Shown: piece after piece, positions 27,461 through 36,893 of the stretch
Numbering within the stretch: the stretch's first letter is position 1
Layout: each line of letters starts with the position of its first letter
Assembly: GCA_019694215.1 (NCBI GenBank)
Contig: JAIBCK010000012.1
Coordinates: 1-50,149 of the forward strand
DNA: 50,149 bases
From: Thermoflexales bacterium
Lineage (GTDB): Bacteria > Chloroflexota > Anaerolineae > J036 > Brachytrichaceae
Direction of reading: 5' to 3'
The notes under the pieces: model-generated
Told to the model about the DNA's origin: nothing
The model's input: only the letters and a program-made list of their open reading frames with translations
The model's database searches: none
Position numbers and translations under genes: made by a program

Positions 27461-29245
27461 TCAGCGGGCCGCCCCGAACTCGAAGATGAGGAAATCCTTG
27501 CCGCCGCAGTGCGAGCCGGGCACCTGGCGCAGCGCGCCGGCCGGGTAGCGCGCTGCGAGCGCGGCAAGCGACACCTGATCGTTGACGTTCAGCGCCCACA
27601 GGGCACGGTCAGCCGTGACCGGGGCGGTGGCCGGGTCCTTCAGCGAGACCTGCGTGCCATAGACGGCCACGCCGCGCGGGTCGCCCAGCCAGGCACCCAC
27701 GGCACGGTAGTCGATCCAGTGCGGATAGCCGACCATGAAGGCGTTATCGGCGCGCCCGCCTGAGGCGATGAAGCGCTCGAACTCGGCGGCCACGTCGCTG
27801 GCGTTCTGCGCGCGCGGGCAGTAGGCGGCCGGATAGTCGACAAACACACGTTGTGCGTTCAGGGCGATCACGGCCACGGCGATCAGCGCGCCGGCCACGG
27901 GTGCCAACCGGGCAGGCTCGCGCCGTGACCCCGGCGCCGCCGCCCAGGGCGCCGCGCACACCGTCATCAGCATCGGCAGCGCCCCACCGGTGCGGACCAG
28001 GCTCGGGTTCTCGGCGGGGAAGGCCAGCGCCAACGCCGAGGGCAGCAGCATCAGCGCGCCAGCCAGCAGCGTCAGGGCGGGCAGCGGATCTCGCCGGCGC
28101 TGGGAATGCACAACGGTGAGGACGCATCCAACGACCAACAGGACGCCCAGCACCCCATCCAGCGCCGGTTGGCCCGGCAGGCCGACCACCCAGACGTTGT
28201 CCGGGACGACGTGGAACATCAGCGCGACGCGGGCGAGGTTGTCCAGCAGCGTCGCGATCAGGCTCCCCTCCAGCGGCCGCTCGATCCCCGCCACGCGCGT
28301 CGCCGAGCGCAACAGGAGCAGGTCGGGGTGCTCGACGCCGTAGCGGAGCAGGGGGGCCAGCACCAGCAGCATCAGGCCGAGCCCGGCGAGGCCGCCGATG
28401 ACCACGCCTCGTGCGCCGGCGCGATCGCCGCGCCGCCAATGCCACAATGCAACCGCGGCAAGCACAACAGGCACGGCCAGCAGCATGCCGCGAAACGCGG
28501 TGTAACCGAGCAGCCCGATCCCCATTGCCAGGCCGGCCAGCCCCAGCGCGCGGAGCTCGCCGCGTTTCAACCCGCGCAGCAGCAGCCACATCGTCCACGC
28601 GGTCGCGGCCGGCGCAAAGGGATAGCGCAGCCCGAAGCGGGCCGGGATCACCCCCCAACTCGCTACGGCGGCGAAGAGCATGGCCATTGCGGCCGCGCGT
28701 CGCCCAAAGACCTCGCGGGCGAGCAAGTAGACGCCCGGCAGCATCAGCACGCTGACGAGTGAGGTACCGAGCTTGAGCGCCTGAAAATCCGGCCGCAGGC
28801 CGAACAGCTTGATCAGACCGAGCGTCCAGTAGAACTGCCACGGCTCGCGGCCGGTGTTGCGCTCGAAGAAGATGTAGGCGCGTCCCCCGAGCACATCGAA
28901 CACGTCGAGCAGCTTCTCGGCCTGGTCGCTGTTCATGTCGCGCGGGTTCTCGGACAGGGCGACGAAACGAAACGCAACACCGATGGCCAGGACCAGCGCG
29001 AAGATCAGGGCTTCGCGCCGGGTCACGCTGCGAAAGCGCGGGATCGGCCACGGGCCGGGCAGTGAACGCAGCGCGAGCAGCCCAAGGCCCAGGGCCAGCA
29101 ACCACAGGGAGACGTTGAGCGGGGTGAAGCGATTTCCGCCGCTGAAGGCGAACGTGAGCAGCCCGAACAACGCAGCGAGCCAGCCCGCAAACCGGCGCAC
29201 TGCCGGGGCTGGCCCTGCTAGAATCGCTTCTCCATGTGTGCCCAT
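27461..29245 (-). CDS. Glycosyltransferase family 39-like membrane protein
   Basis: 594 residues with about eleven to twelve membrane segments, of the polyprenyl-phosphate-sugar-dependent GT39/ArnT-like type. The first outer loop has ALSENPRDMNSDQAE, holding the acidic residues expected for catalysis. The C-terminal quarter (about 450-594) is a soluble outer domain. It probably moves a lipid-linked sugar onto a protein or lipid outside the membrane. ATG 29245 overlaps the start of the divergent methyltransferase gene by 12 bp; GTG 29200 is a plausible later start that would remove the overlap. It ends just before the MoaD-like promoter. Confidence 0.83.
   Translation of the reverse strand: MGTHGEAILAGPAPAVRRFAGWLAALFGLLTFAFSGGNRFTPLNVSLWLLALGLGLLALRSLPGPWPIPRFRSVTRREALIFALVLAIGVAFRFVALSENPRDMNSDQAEKLLDVFDVLGGRAYIFFERNTGREPWQFYWTLGLIKLFGLRPDFQALKLGTSLVSVLMLPGVYLLAREVFGRRAAAMAMLFAAVASWGVIPARFGLRYPFAPAATAWTMWLLLRGLKRGELRALGLAGLAMGIGLLGYTAFRGMLLAVPVVLAAVALWHWRRGDRAGARGVVIGGLAGLGLMLLVLAPLLRYGVEHPDLLLLRSATRVAGIERPLEGSLIATLLDNLARVALMFHVVPDNVWVVGLPGQPALDGVLGVLLVVGCVLTVVHSQRRRDPLPALTLLAGALMLLPSALALAFPAENPSLVRTGGALPMLMTVCAAPWAAAPGSRREPARLAPVAGALIAVAVIALNAQRVFVDYPAAYCPRAQNASDVAAEFERFIASGGRADNAFMVGYPHWIDYRAVGAWLGDPRGVAVYGTQVSLKDPATAPVTADRALWALNVNDQVSLAALAARYPAGALRQVPGSHCGGKDFLIFEFGAAR
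29219..29224 (+). promoter_or_regulatory. -10 box TAGAAT of the methyltransferase gene
   Basis: TAGAAT ends 9 nt before ATG 29234, without a ribosome binding site. Confidence 0.5.
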
Positions 29246-30061
29246 ACGCGCGAAAACGCCGGCGCGGTTACGAACCCGTACGCCCCGGCCGAACCCCGTG
29301 ATTATCTCTGGAACCAGCTGGCCGAACTGCCCTACTTCCGCGCGTTGTTGCGCGCCGTGGAGTCGCGCTACTACGCCGACCTGCCCATGGTCGCACCCGT
29401 GCTCGATTTAGGCTCGGGGGATGGCAGCTTCGCCCGCCAGACGTTTGGGCGTCCGCTCGACGTGGGCATCGATCCGTGGAAGCCGCCGATGGCAGAGGCG
29501 CGCCGGGTGGGCGCGCACGCCGCGCTCGCGCTGGCCGAGGGCGCGCACATGCCCTTCGCCGATGCCTCCTTCAACACGGTGATCAGCAACTCGGTGCTCG
29601 AACACATCCCGGCCATCGAGCCCGTCGTCGCCGAAGTCGGGCGCGTGCTCAAGCCTGGTGGCCGCTTCATGTTCTGCGGCCCCAACGAGCGTTTCACGGA
29701 GTTTCATGTCGGCGGCAAGCTGCTGGGCGAGGGCTATCGCAATTGGTTCAACAAGATCGCCCGGCATGCCCGGCTGGACAGCGAGGCGGTCTGGCGCGAG
29801 CGCCTGGTCCGGCATGGCTTCGAGGTCGAGCAGGCCTGGCACTACTTCTCGCCGCGCGCGACGCGGACGCTGGAGATGGGCCACTACCTCGGGCTGCCCA
29901 ACCTCATCACCAAGCGGCTGTTCGGGCAGTGGGTGCTCTTCCCCTCGCGCGCAAATCCTGCGTTGCGTGCGTTGTACGCCTGGCTCAAGCCGATCTACAA
30001 CGAGCCCACCGGAATGCCGGCGACGCAGCTCTTCGTCGTCGCCCGCAAGCGCGAGGTCTAA
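29234..30061 (+). CDS. SAM-dependent methyltransferase (Methyltransf_11-like)
   Basis: 275-residue class I methyltransferase. Motif I is VLDLGSGDGSFARQ (about 57-70), followed by GIDPWKPP. Motif IV/V stretches are FNTVISNSVLEHI and EVGRVLKPGGRFMFC. The C-terminal third has aromatic and basic residues and may bind a lipid or glycan acceptor. Its position beside a GT39-like enzyme and other glycosyltransferases suggests modification of an envelope glycan or lipid carrier, but the sequence alone does not show this. It overlaps rnhB by 4 bp at the 3' end, convergently. Confidence 0.85.
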   Translation: MCAHTRENAGAVTNPYAPAEPRDYLWNQLAELPYFRALLRAVESRYYADLPMVAPVLDLGSGDGSFARQTFGRPLDVGIDPWKPPMAEARRVGAHAALALAEGAHMPFADASFNTVISNSVLEHIPAIEPVVAEVGRVLKPGGRFMFCGPNERFTEFHVGGKLLGEGYRNWFNKIARHARLDSEAVWRERLVRHGFEVEQAWHYFSPRATRTLEMGHYLGLPNLITKRLFGQWVLFPSRANPALRALYAWLKPIYNEPTGMPATQLFVVARKREV

Positions 30062-30690
30062 CGGAGCGTTGCGGCCACCGGTTTGAAGCTGCGGCGATGC
30101 TCGGGGCAGGGGCCAAGCCGCGCCAGCGCCGCGGCATGCGCGGCGACGCCGTAGCCCTTGTGGGCGGCAAAGCCAAATCCGGGGAAGTCGGCGTCGAGCG
30201 CCGTCAGGCGCGCATCCCGCGCGGTCTTGGCGAGGATGGAGGCCGCGGCCACCGAGAGGCTGATCGCATCGGCGAAGTTGAAGACGCGCTGCGGCAGGTC
30301 GAGTTCGGTCAGGTGCACCGCGTCGATGACCAACGCGCCGGCGGCGGGGTGTAGCGCGGCAATGGCCCGCCGCATCGCCAGCCGTGTGGCCGGCAGGATG
30401 CCCAACGCATCGATCTCGTCCGCTTCCGCAAAGCCCACCGCCCAGGCCACAGCTTCCGCTCGAATCACCCCGGCATAGTGCGCACGCGCGGCCGCAGTGA
30501 GTTGCTTGGAGTCGGTCACGCCGCGCAGGTGGCGCGTTGTCACCGGCCCGAGCGGCAGGATGACGGCCCCGGCACTGACCGGCCCCGCCCAGGCACCACG
30601 GCCGGCTTCGTCGACGCCGGCGATGCGGGCACCGGTCTCACGGTGCAGCGCACGCTCGACGCGCAGGGTGGGGCGGGTGGGGAGGGCCAT
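30058..30690 (-). CDS. rnhB: Ribonuclease HII
   Basis: Cleaves RNA in RNA-DNA hybrids, including single misincorporated ribonucleotides; 210 residues. The catalytic DEAGRG is at 27-32 (Asp27, Glu28). The third carboxylate lies in LVIDAVHL and the fourth in SILAKTARD, and FGFAAHKGYG is also typical. It is 18 bp before the GT2 gene's stop in the same direction, so it probably heads its own short transcript or is read with upstream genes. Complete and ordinary. Confidence 0.95.
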   Translation of the reverse strand: MALPTRPTLRVERALHRETGARIAGVDEAGRGAWAGPVSAGAVILPLGPVTTRHLRGVTDSKQLTAAARAHYAGVIRAEAVAWAVGFAEADEIDALGILPATRLAMRRAIAALHPAAGALVIDAVHLTELDLPQRVFNFADAISLSVAAASILAKTARDARLTALDADFPGFGFAAHKGYGVAAHAAALARLGPCPEHRRSFKPVAATLR

Positions 30691-30708
30691 CGCACCTGCG
30701 GCCCGGGT

Positions 30709-31470
30709 CTAGCGGTGCTTGTAGGCGCCGCGCAAATCGGCCATCCGGATCTGCAGCAGTTCCATCACACCGCGCAGCGAGTCACGCACCAGGTTGACCC
30801 GCCGGGAGTGCTGGTAGTCCCACTCGACCGGGACCTCGCGCACCTTGTATCCCAGACGCTTGGCGACGAAAAGCAGCTCGACGTCGAAGCCGGCCGTCAC
30901 CTTGGCCCCGCTGGTCTCATGCGCATCCGCCAAACGGTAGAAGTGCAGATGGTCGAGGATGGGCCGGATGGCGTCCCCGCGGAAGGCCTTGAACCCGCAC
31001 TGGGTATCCGTGATCTCGGAGAAGCCCAGGATGACGTTGCGCAGCAGCATCTGCCCGCGCGACATCAGCATGCGCCACCACGGCGCGTTGCGCCGATACG
31101 TGCCGCGCGAGCCGATCACGACGTCGAAGCCGCGCTCGAACCAGGGCAGGATGAGCTCAGACTCGGACAGGGGCGTGGCCTGATCCATGTCGCTGAACAG
31201 GACGATTTCGCCTTTCGCCTCTAGCAGCCCTGTGGAGACGGCATACGCCTTACCGCGATGCGGGTTGCGAACCAATCGCACGCGCGGGTGTTCAGCGGCG
31301 AAGGCCTCGATCAGCGCGGCGCTGTCATCGGCGCTGCCGTCGTCGACGACGATGACCTCGCTCGAATACGCCTGACTGGCCAGATACTGCTCGACCTTGT
31401 CCAGTGCCCCGGCCTTGAGGTTGCCGCTTTCGTTGTAGGCGGGGAGCACAAGGCTGAGACGCGGTTTCAT
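30709..31470 (-). CDS. Family 2 glycosyltransferase, dolichyl/polyprenyl-phosphate type
   Basis: 253 residues, GT-A fold. LSLVLPAYNESGNL opens the domain, VVDDGSADDS and LFSDMDQATP (the DxD-like site) follow, and QCGFKAFRGD is typical of polyprenyl-phosphate glucosyltransferases. No membrane segment is evident, so it would work at the inner face of the membrane. It could supply the lipid-linked sugar for the GT39-like enzyme at 27461-29245, which is an inference from family pairing. The start is 9 nt after a TATAAT box. Confidence 0.88.
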   Translation of the reverse strand: MKPRLSLVLPAYNESGNLKAGALDKVEQYLASQAYSSEVIVVDDGSADDSAALIEAFAAEHPRVRLVRNPHRGKAYAVSTGLLEAKGEIVLFSDMDQATPLSESELILPWFERGFDVVIGSRGTYRRNAPWWRMLMSRGQMLLRNVILGFSEITDTQCGFKAFRGDAIRPILDHLHFYRLADAHETSGAKVTAGFDVELLFVAKRLGYKVREVPVEWDYQHSRRVNLVRDSLRGVMELLQIRMADLRGAYKHR

Positions 31471-31479
31471 CGCGGGCGG

Positions 31480-31485
31480 ATTATA
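31480..31485 (-). promoter_or_regulatory. -10 box TATAAT of the GT2 gene
   Basis: TATAAT on the minus strand, 9 nt before ATG 31470. Confidence 0.6.
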
Positions 31486-31500
31486 TCGTCCCGGTCTCGT

Positions 31501-32445
31501 TCAGCGCAGGCCCGAACGCAGGGCCGCGGCGTAGGCGCGCACGCGTTGCGCCCGCAGTGCGCGCTTGCTGCCGAGGACGCCTTTGGCCGCCTCGATCATC
31601 AGCTCAACCGCGAACCCGAGCAGGGCCGCAGCGCGCACGATCCCGCCGGCCAGCGCGCCGTGGTGCTTGCTGAAGTAGCGCGCCCGGCTGGTATTGAACA
31701 GGATCAACCGCCGCTCGCTGACCTGGTCGCTGCTACGAGCTTCAAAGTGGGTGATCTTCGCCGCGGGCGTCCACCACACCGACCAGCCCGCCGCCTTCAC
31801 GCGCCGGCACCAGTCGATCTCCTCCGAATACATGAAGAAGCTCGCCTCGTCCAGCCCGCCGACGGCATCGATGACCTCCCAGCGCGTCAGCATCGCCGCG
31901 CCCACCACCCAGTCCACCTCGGCCGGCGCGTCGTCGGGCAGGTCCTCCGCCCGGTATCGTGCGAGCACCCGGCGCGGTGCGATGCCGCGCAGCCAGGTGC
32001 TCTCAAACAGGCCAGTGGCCAGGGTGGGGAAGCGCCGCCGTGACGACTGTGGTGTCCCATCCCCGTAGACCAGCCGGGGACCGACCACGCCGGCCCGGGG
32101 ACGCTCGCGCAGGAAGGCGAGCAGCGCGTCCAGCGCGCCGGCGGGAACGACCGTGTCCGGGTTGAGCAGCAGCGCAGTATCGCCAGCGTGCGTTGTGCTC
32201 AGGGTGCCGCGTGCCGCGGCGATGGCATCGTTGTTGCCGCCGGTAAACCCGCGGTTCGTTGTGTTGCGGACCAGCGTGACGTCGGGGAAATCGCTCGCGA
32301 CCATGTCGGCCGACCCGTCGCCGCTCGCGTTATCGACGACCACGATGCGCATGGCCTCGCGGGTGGGGGCGTACGCGTGCAGCGAAGCGAGACAGGCGCG
32401 CAGGTCCTCGCGCGTGTTGAAATTGACGATGTGGACGGTCAGCAT
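31501..32445 (-). CDS. Family 2 glycosyltransferase, rhamnosyltransferase-like
   Basis: 314 residues, GT-A fold. Motifs: VHIVNFNTREDL, VVVDNASGDGS, LVRNTTNRGFTGGNN and LLLNPDTVV (DxD-like). FFMYSEEIDWCRRVKAAGW is the conserved acceptor-side region. It resembles WbbL/RfbF-type enzymes that add deoxyhexoses to polysaccharides. The C-terminal helical region (about 250-314) may lie on the membrane. It ends 16 bp before the GT2 promoter and starts 15 bp after the polyprenyl synthase gene. Confidence 0.88.
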   Translation of the reverse strand: MLTVHIVNFNTREDLRACLASLHAYAPTREAMRIVVVDNASGDGSADMVASDFPDVTLVRNTTNRGFTGGNNDAIAAARGTLSTTHAGDTALLLNPDTVVPAGALDALLAFLRERPRAGVVGPRLVYGDGTPQSSRRRFPTLATGLFESTWLRGIAPRRVLARYRAEDLPDDAPAEVDWVVGAAMLTRWEVIDAVGGLDEASFFMYSEEIDWCRRVKAAGWSVWWTPAAKITHFEARSSDQVSERRLILFNTSRARYFSKHHGALAGGIVRAAALLGFAVELMIEAAKGVLGSKRALRAQRVRAYAAALRSGLR

Positions 32446-32460
32446 GACCGGCTCACGGCG

Positions 32461-33483
32461 CTAGTGGCCGCGCCCGATGTATTCGTCCGCCAGGGCGATC
32501 AAGGCATGCCGCGACGGGCTATCGGAGAGCGCGTCCAGCGCACGGATGGCATCACCAGCGTAATCGTGCGCGACGCGTCGCGCTTCTTCGATGGCCGGCG
32601 AATGGCGAATGCGATCGACCAGCCGGTCATAGGTCGCGCGGTCACACTCGCCGCGCATCGCGCAGGCCAGGTCCGGGTCGGCGGGATTGAGGCGCGCGTA
32701 GCGCAGCGTCGGGAGGGTGATCAACCCGCGCCGCAGATCGGCCCCGACCGGTTTGCCCACGCTGCTCTGCTCGCCGGTGAAATCCAGGATGTCATCGACG
32801 ATCTGGAAGGCCATCCCAAACCCGTGCCCGTAGGCGCGGAGGGCCGCCAGTTGCTCGCTCTTCGCCGCGCAAACATGCCCCATCGCGGTGGTGGCCAGGA
32901 CGAACATCGACGCCGTCTTGGCGTAGATGCGGCGTTCGTAGTCCTCGCGCGTACCGCGCTCTGTCCAACCTGAGAAGCTCTGCCGCAACTCGCCGGCGAC
33001 GATGACGCCGAGCGTTTCGGCGAACAGCTTCATCGCGGGCATGCTGTTGGCGGCGGCCGCCAGCTGGGCGGCGTAGGCAAACAGAAAGTCTCCGGTCAGC
33101 ACGGTCGCCACGGGTGTCCAGGCGGCGTTCAGGGTCGCCGCGCCGCGCCGCATGAGCGACCCGTCGATCAGGTCATCGTGCACCAGCGTGGCTGTGTGCA
33201 GCATCTCCACCGCTGCGGCGATGTTGATGGCTTCCTCGCTCGGGGTGGGATGGCCAAGCGCCCCCGCGACGAGCAGCGCCACGGTGGGCCGAATGCGCTT
33301 GCCGCCGCTCGACAGAATCACCTCGACGGCATCGCGCAGCCCGGCGGGCTCGATGGCCGGCACGGCATGCAAGGCCGCCTCGACGCGCTTGAGCTGCGCG
33401 CGTACGAGATCAGCCGCCAGGGCGTGCGTCACGCGTGGGGCCGCGGTCTTGATCACTGTGGTCATGGGTGCGATTGCGGTCAT
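32461..33483 (-). CDS. Polyprenyl diphosphate synthase
   Basis: Trans-prenyltransferase that elongates isoprenoid diphosphates for quinone tails or lipid carriers; about 340 residues. First Asp-rich motif HDDLIDGS with the upstream GGKRIRP, second motif QIVDDILDF. The length and the residues before the first motif (TLVH) point to a long-chain product, but chain length cannot be read safely. ATG 33483 follows GAGGGAAGG by a suitable distance, although a TAGAAT box ends one base before it; a promoter start there would favour ATG 33465 instead. It fits the envelope and carrier-lipid theme of its neighbours. Confidence 0.9.
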   Translation of the reverse strand: MTAIAPMTTVIKTAAPRVTHALAADLVRAQLKRVEAALHAVPAIEPAGLRDAVEVILSSGGKRIRPTVALLVAGALGHPTPSEEAINIAAAVEMLHTATLVHDDLIDGSLMRRGAATLNAAWTPVATVLTGDFLFAYAAQLAAAANSMPAMKLFAETLGVIVAGELRQSFSGWTERGTREDYERRIYAKTASMFVLATTAMGHVCAAKSEQLAALRAYGHGFGMAFQIVDDILDFTGEQSSVGKPVGADLRRGLITLPTLRYARLNPADPDLACAMRGECDRATYDRLVDRIRHSPAIEEARRVAHDYAGDAIRALDALSDSPSRHALIALADEYIGRGH

Positions 33484-33484
33484 G

Positions 33485-33490
33485 ATTCTA
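33485..33490 (-). promoter_or_regulatory. TAGAAT box at the polyprenyl synthase start
   Basis: TAGAAT ends one base before ATG 33483. If used as a -10 box, the transcript would begin inside the frame and translation would start at ATG 33465. Confidence 0.3.
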
Positions 33491-33541
33491 CCTTCCCTCA
33501 AAGCGCTGTCTTGTCAGCGCGTTGCGGTTGAGGGTCGGACG

Positions 33542-34345
33542 TCAGCGGGTGTTTGCCTGTGCGGAACTTGACTCGATCTTGAAGAGTGAGTGCGCATTTT
33601 GGGTGGTCGCGGCGGCCACCTCGGCGAGGTCGATGCCGCGTATCACCGCAAGGCGCGCCGCGACGTCGGCCACGTGTCGGGGCTCGTTGCGCCGCCCGCG
33701 CCAGGGGTCGGGTGTCAGATACGGGCTGTCAGTTTCGAGGACGAGGCGCTCGAGCGGCGCGTCTTGCGCGATGGCCCGCAGCGTCTCGGCCCTGGGGTAG
33801 GTGAGTGGCCCGCCGATCCCCAGCCAGTAGCCGCGCCGAATCGCCTCACGCGCCTGGTCGGCATCCCCGGAAAAGGCGTGCAACAGCACCGGGACGGCCC
33901 CGGGGCCGCTGTTTTCGGCCGCCAGCACGTCCAGCGCGTCCGCCATGGCGTCGCGGCAGTGGATGATCACCGGGACGCCGTGCGCGCGCGCCAGCGCGAT
34001 CTGTCGCACAAAGGCGGCCTTCGCGACGTCGACAGGATGGCGGTTCCAGTGATAGTCGAGGCCGATCTCGCCCACGGCGACCACCCGCGGCTGCGCGAGC
34101 AGCGCTTCGAGCGACGCCAGCACGGCATCGTCGAGCTCCCCCGCGTCGTTTGGATGCACGCCCACGGCCGCCCAGACGTCCGGCCGCTGCCCGGCCAGCG
34201 CCGCCGCGCGTTGGCTGCTGGCCAGATCAAAGGCCGGATTGAGGAAGGCTGTGACGCCGGCCGCGTGCGCGCGCTTGAATGCCGCGCCGCGGTCGCCGTT
34301 GAAGGCCTCCACGTCCAGGTGACAGTGCGTGTCGAAAAGGGTCAA
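33542..34345 (-). CDS. tatD: TatD family metal-dependent hydrolase
   Basis: 267-residue TIM-barrel DNase/hydrolase. All expected ligands are visible: DTHCHLD (His7, His9), [10 protein letters not shown] (Glu), PVIIHCRDA (His), LLHAFSG (His) and LETDSPYL (Asp). Members have 3'-5' exonuclease activity and roles in oxidative DNA damage repair. It starts with TTG 34345, whose last two bases form the TGA stop of the phosphohexomutase gene (TTGA), so it is coupled to that gene. The rare start and overlap suggest low, coupled expression. Confidence 0.93.
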   Translation of the reverse strand: MTLFDTHCHLDVEAFNGDRGAAFKRAHAAGVTAFLNPAFDLASSQRAAALAGQRPDVWAAVGVHPNDAGELDDAVLASLEALLAQPRVVAVGEIGLDYHWNRHPVDVAKAAFVRQIALARAHGVPVIIHCRDAMADALDVLAAENSGPGAVPVLLHAFSGDADQAREAIRRGYWLGIGGPLTYPRAETLRAIAQDAPLERLVLETDSPYLTPDPWRGRRNEPRHVADVAARLAVIRGIDLAEVAAATTQNAHSLFKIESSSAQANTR

Positions 34346-35769
34346 GACGAGAGGCCTGCGATCTTGACGCCGTCCTCGAGGATGGGCCGCACCAGATCCT
34401 TGTGCGTGGTCTCGGTGTAGACGCGCACGAGGGGCTCCGTGCCGCTCATGCGGACGAGCAGCCAGCCGCCATCCTCGAGCTCGAACTTGTAGCCGTCCAT
34501 CGTGTTCTTGCCCGTGACCTTGAGCCCGCCAATCGTGGCCGGCTTCGCGGTCTCGAGGCGCGCGCGGGTGGCTTCACGCTGCTCGGGCGTGCAGCGCGTG
34601 TCGATGCGGTCGTAGTAATGCGCGCCGACCTTGGAGAACAGATACTGCAGCAGGCCCGAGGCAGTCTTGCCGGTCTTGACCATGAAGTCGAGCAGATACA
34701 GGTTGCCGAGAATGCCGTCCCGCTCCGGCACATTGCCGCGGAAGGCGAAGCCGCCACTCTCCTCGCCGCCGATCAGGGCGTTGGTCTCGGTCATCTTCGG
34801 CGCGACGAACTTGAAGCCGACGCCGGTCTCATGCACCGGCACATCATAAAGGCGGCCGAGTTTCTCGAGCATCGACGTGGTGCTGAGCGTCTTGACGATG
34901 GGTCCGCGCTGGCCGCGCAGCTCGAGCAGATACAGCGCGAGCAGCCCGAACACCGAGAGCTGGTTGATGAAGACGCCGTGCTCGTCGCCAAACCCGCAGC
35001 GGTCGGCGTCGCCGTCGGTGATGCAGCAGGCATCGGCCTTCTGCTCAACGGTCGTTCGCAACCCAACGTCGACGTTGGGCTGGATGGGCTCGGGCCGGCG
35101 CATCTCGGGGAAGACCGGGTTGCGCGTGTTGTGGATCTCGTGGATGCGCGTCTTGCCGCCCCCGATCAGGCGCGGCAGCCAGCCCGCGCCGTTGCCCCAC
35201 ATCGCGTCCATGACGATGTTCAGCCCGGCGTTGCGGATGGCCTCCAGGTCGACCAGCGTCTTGAGGTTGGCGATGTAATCCGTCGAGGCATCGAACTTCT
35301 CGATCAACCCCTGCTTGACGGCGCGCTCGTAGGCCAACGTTTTGGCACCACCTGCGGCCGGGATGCCGGCCTCGATGCGCTTGAGCCCCTCCGGGTCGAT
35401 CGCGCCGCCCGTGGCCCCGCGCACCTTGAAACCGTTGTCCTGCGGCGGGTTGTGGCTGGCGGTGATGTTGATCGCCCCCAGGGCGCGCTTCGCTGGCACC
35501 GCAAACGCGATGACGGGGGTGGGGGTGGCGCCATCGGTGAGAAACACCTTGATCCCGTTGCCGGCCAGCACCTCGGCGGCGGTCGCCGCGAAATCCTCGG
35601 ACTGGAAGCGCTTGTCGTGGCCGATCACGGCACTGGGGGCTTCGCCGGGCCGGGCGGTGGTCAGGATATAGCTGGCATAGCCCTGCGCGCAGCGGCGCAC
35701 GTTCTCAAAGGTGTAGTCGTCGGCGATGCGGCCGCGCCAGCCGTCCGTGCCGAACTTGATGTCGCTCAT
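34342..35769 (-). CDS. Phosphoglucomutase/phosphomannomutase
   Basis: 475-residue alpha-D-phosphohexomutase interconverting hexose 1- and 6-phosphates, feeding nucleotide-sugar supply. The phosphoserine loop is NITASHNPP (Ser105), the metal loop is TDGDADR, the sugar loop is GGEESGG and the phosphate loop is [10 protein letters not shown]. The substrate (glucose, mannose or glucosamine) is not decided by these motifs. GACGAGG lies just before the ATG. A GATAAT box at 35818-35823 overlaps the end of the yvcK-like gene. Together with the many glycosyltransferases nearby, it fits exopolysaccharide or envelope glycan synthesis. Confidence 0.92.
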   Translation of the reverse strand: MSDIKFGTDGWRGRIADDYTFENVRRCAQGYASYILTTARPGEAPSAVIGHDKRFQSEDFAATAAEVLAGNGIKVFLTDGATPTPVIAFAVPAKRALGAINITASHNPPQDNGFKVRGATGGAIDPEGLKRIEAGIPAAGGAKTLAYERAVKQGLIEKFDASTDYIANLKTLVDLEAIRNAGLNIVMDAMWGNGAGWLPRLIGGGKTRIHEIHNTRNPVFPEMRRPEPIQPNVDVGLRTTVEQKADACCITDGDADRCGFGDEHGVFINQLSVFGLLALYLLELRGQRGPIVKTLSTTSMLEKLGRLYDVPVHETGVGFKFVAPKMTETNALIGGEESGGFAFRGNVPERDGILGNLYLLDFMVKTGKTASGLLQYLFSKVGAHYYDRIDTRCTPEQREATRARLETAKPATIGGLKVTGKNTMDGYKFELEDGGWLLVRMSGTEPLVRVYTETTHKDLVRPILEDGVKIAGLSS

Positions 35770-35817
35770 GGAAAACCTCGTCTTGGAAAGAATGTCTCGG
35801 GCGGCGCCGAGAGATGA

Positions 35818-35823
35818 ATTATC
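35818..35823 (-). promoter_or_regulatory. -10 box GATAAT of the phosphohexomutase gene
   Basis: GATAAT overlaps the TAA stop of the preceding gene; the leader of about 40 nt includes a GAGG ribosome binding site. Confidence 0.4.
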
Positions 35824-36835
35824 GCCTACCGGCCGGGCGCGTCGCCATCAACTCCATCAGGGCGGTTGCCACAGCGGCCGGATCATGCCGGATCGAGTCC
35901 TGCTTCTGCCAGAGATCGCGCTTGGTGTCGGAGAGCTCGGCCAGGTCGCGCGCCACCGGCGCCACGCCGAGGCTGCGGATGCGCTCTTGTTCGGCTGCGG
36001 TTGGGAGCAGCACATGCACGCCCTCCGCCGCATACAGGCGGCTGGCATGGGAGGACGGCGCGCGCGTGTTGAGCAAAGCGTAGTCGAGCACGCCCGGCCC
36101 CAGATACCCCACGATCTGGCGCACATGGTCGAACAGCGTGTAGCCATCGGTCTGCCCGGGCTGGGTGGTGTTGTTGCACACATACACGACCGTCGCCGAG
36201 GACTCGCGAATGGCGGTCGCGATGTCTTCGAAGGCGAGGCAGGCGATCACCGTCGTGAACAGGCTGCCTGGCCCGATCGTGATCAGGTTGGCATCCCGCA
36301 GCGCCTGCAGACAGGGCTCATAGGCGCGCGCATTCGGGTCCTGGATGAAGACGCGCTTGATGTCGGCCTTGCCCAACGCACGCACATTGAACTCCTGCTC
36401 GATCACACTCCCATCCACGAGCTCGGCGCAGATGTGCGTGCTGCTGACAGTGACGGGCAGGATGTTGGCCTTGACGCCCGCGAGGTTCTGCATGAGCTCG
36501 ACGGCCTGGCCGAAGTGGCCGGTCATCTGTGTGATGGCGGCCAGCATGAGGTTGCCGAAGGCCACCCCGTCCAACGGTCCGTAGTTTGGCACCTTGAGTC
36601 GGAATTGCATCAGTTGCGCCAGAAAGGCCTCATTTGACGCCAGCGTTGCGATGGCATTGCGGATGTCGCCGGGGGCGGGGATGTCGGCCAACGCGCGCAC
36701 CTTGCCCGTGCTGCGGCCGGTGTCGGTCACGGCCACGATGCCGGTCAGATTGTCCAGGTGCTCGCTCAGCCCGAGCAACACTTGCACGGCGCCGCATCCG
36801 CCGCCGATCGAGACCGCCTTGATGGGGTGTGTCAT
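35819..36835 (-). CDS. YvcK/CofD-like protein (gluconeogenesis factor family)
   Basis: About 338 residues. In Bacillus the family binds UDP-sugars and links carbon supply to cell-wall synthesis; CofD relatives make F420 precursors. The N-terminal [16 protein letters not shown] loop is clear. The family motif usually written DDGGSSG reads TDTGRSTG here, a noticeable change. Other conserved parts: [37 protein letters not shown] and [17 protein letters not shown] chose ATG 36835 ([13 protein letters not shown]), preceded by GAGGTG and a TACAAT box. The usual rapZ/whiA neighbours are missing. Confidence 0.85.
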   Translation of the reverse strand: MTHPIKAVSIGGGCGAVQVLLGLSEHLDNLTGIVAVTDTGRSTGKVRALADIPAPGDIRNAIATLASNEAFLAQLMQFRLKVPNYGPLDGVAFGNLMLAAITQMTGHFGQAVELMQNLAGVKANILPVTVSSTHICAELVDGSVIEQEFNVRALGKADIKRVFIQDPNARAYEPCLQALRDANLITIGPGSLFTTVIACLAFEDIATAIRESSATVVYVCNNTTQPGQTDGYTLFDHVRQIVGYLGPGVLDYALLNTRAPSSHASRLYAAEGVHVLLPTAAEQERIRSLGVAPVARDLAELSDTKRDLWQKQDSIRHDPAAVATALMELMATRPAGRR

Positions 36836-36852
36836 GCTTTCACCTCGCCGCG

Positions 36853-36858
36853 ATTGTA
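36853..36858 (-). promoter_or_regulatory. -10 box TACAAT of the yvcK-like gene
   Basis: TACAAT 17 nt before ATG 36835, leaving a leader of about 10 nt that includes GAGG. Confidence 0.5.
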
Positions 36859-36877
36859 GTCGGCGCGGCAAAGGGTG

Positions 36878-36883
36878 TATCCT
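36878..36883 (+). promoter_or_regulatory. Weak -10 box TATCCT of the SCO1-like gene
   Basis: TATCCT ends 10 nt before ATG 36894; four of six consensus positions match. It is divergent from the yvcK-like promoter about 20 bp away. Confidence 0.35.
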
Positions 36884-36893
36884 CAGCCGTGCC

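Noticed and set aside
25740-27548. 602-codon plus-strand frame across uvrC and the MoaD-related locus
   Set aside because: Antisense shadow of uvrC; the sense motifs (GIY-YIG, UVR, RNase-H) are unambiguous.
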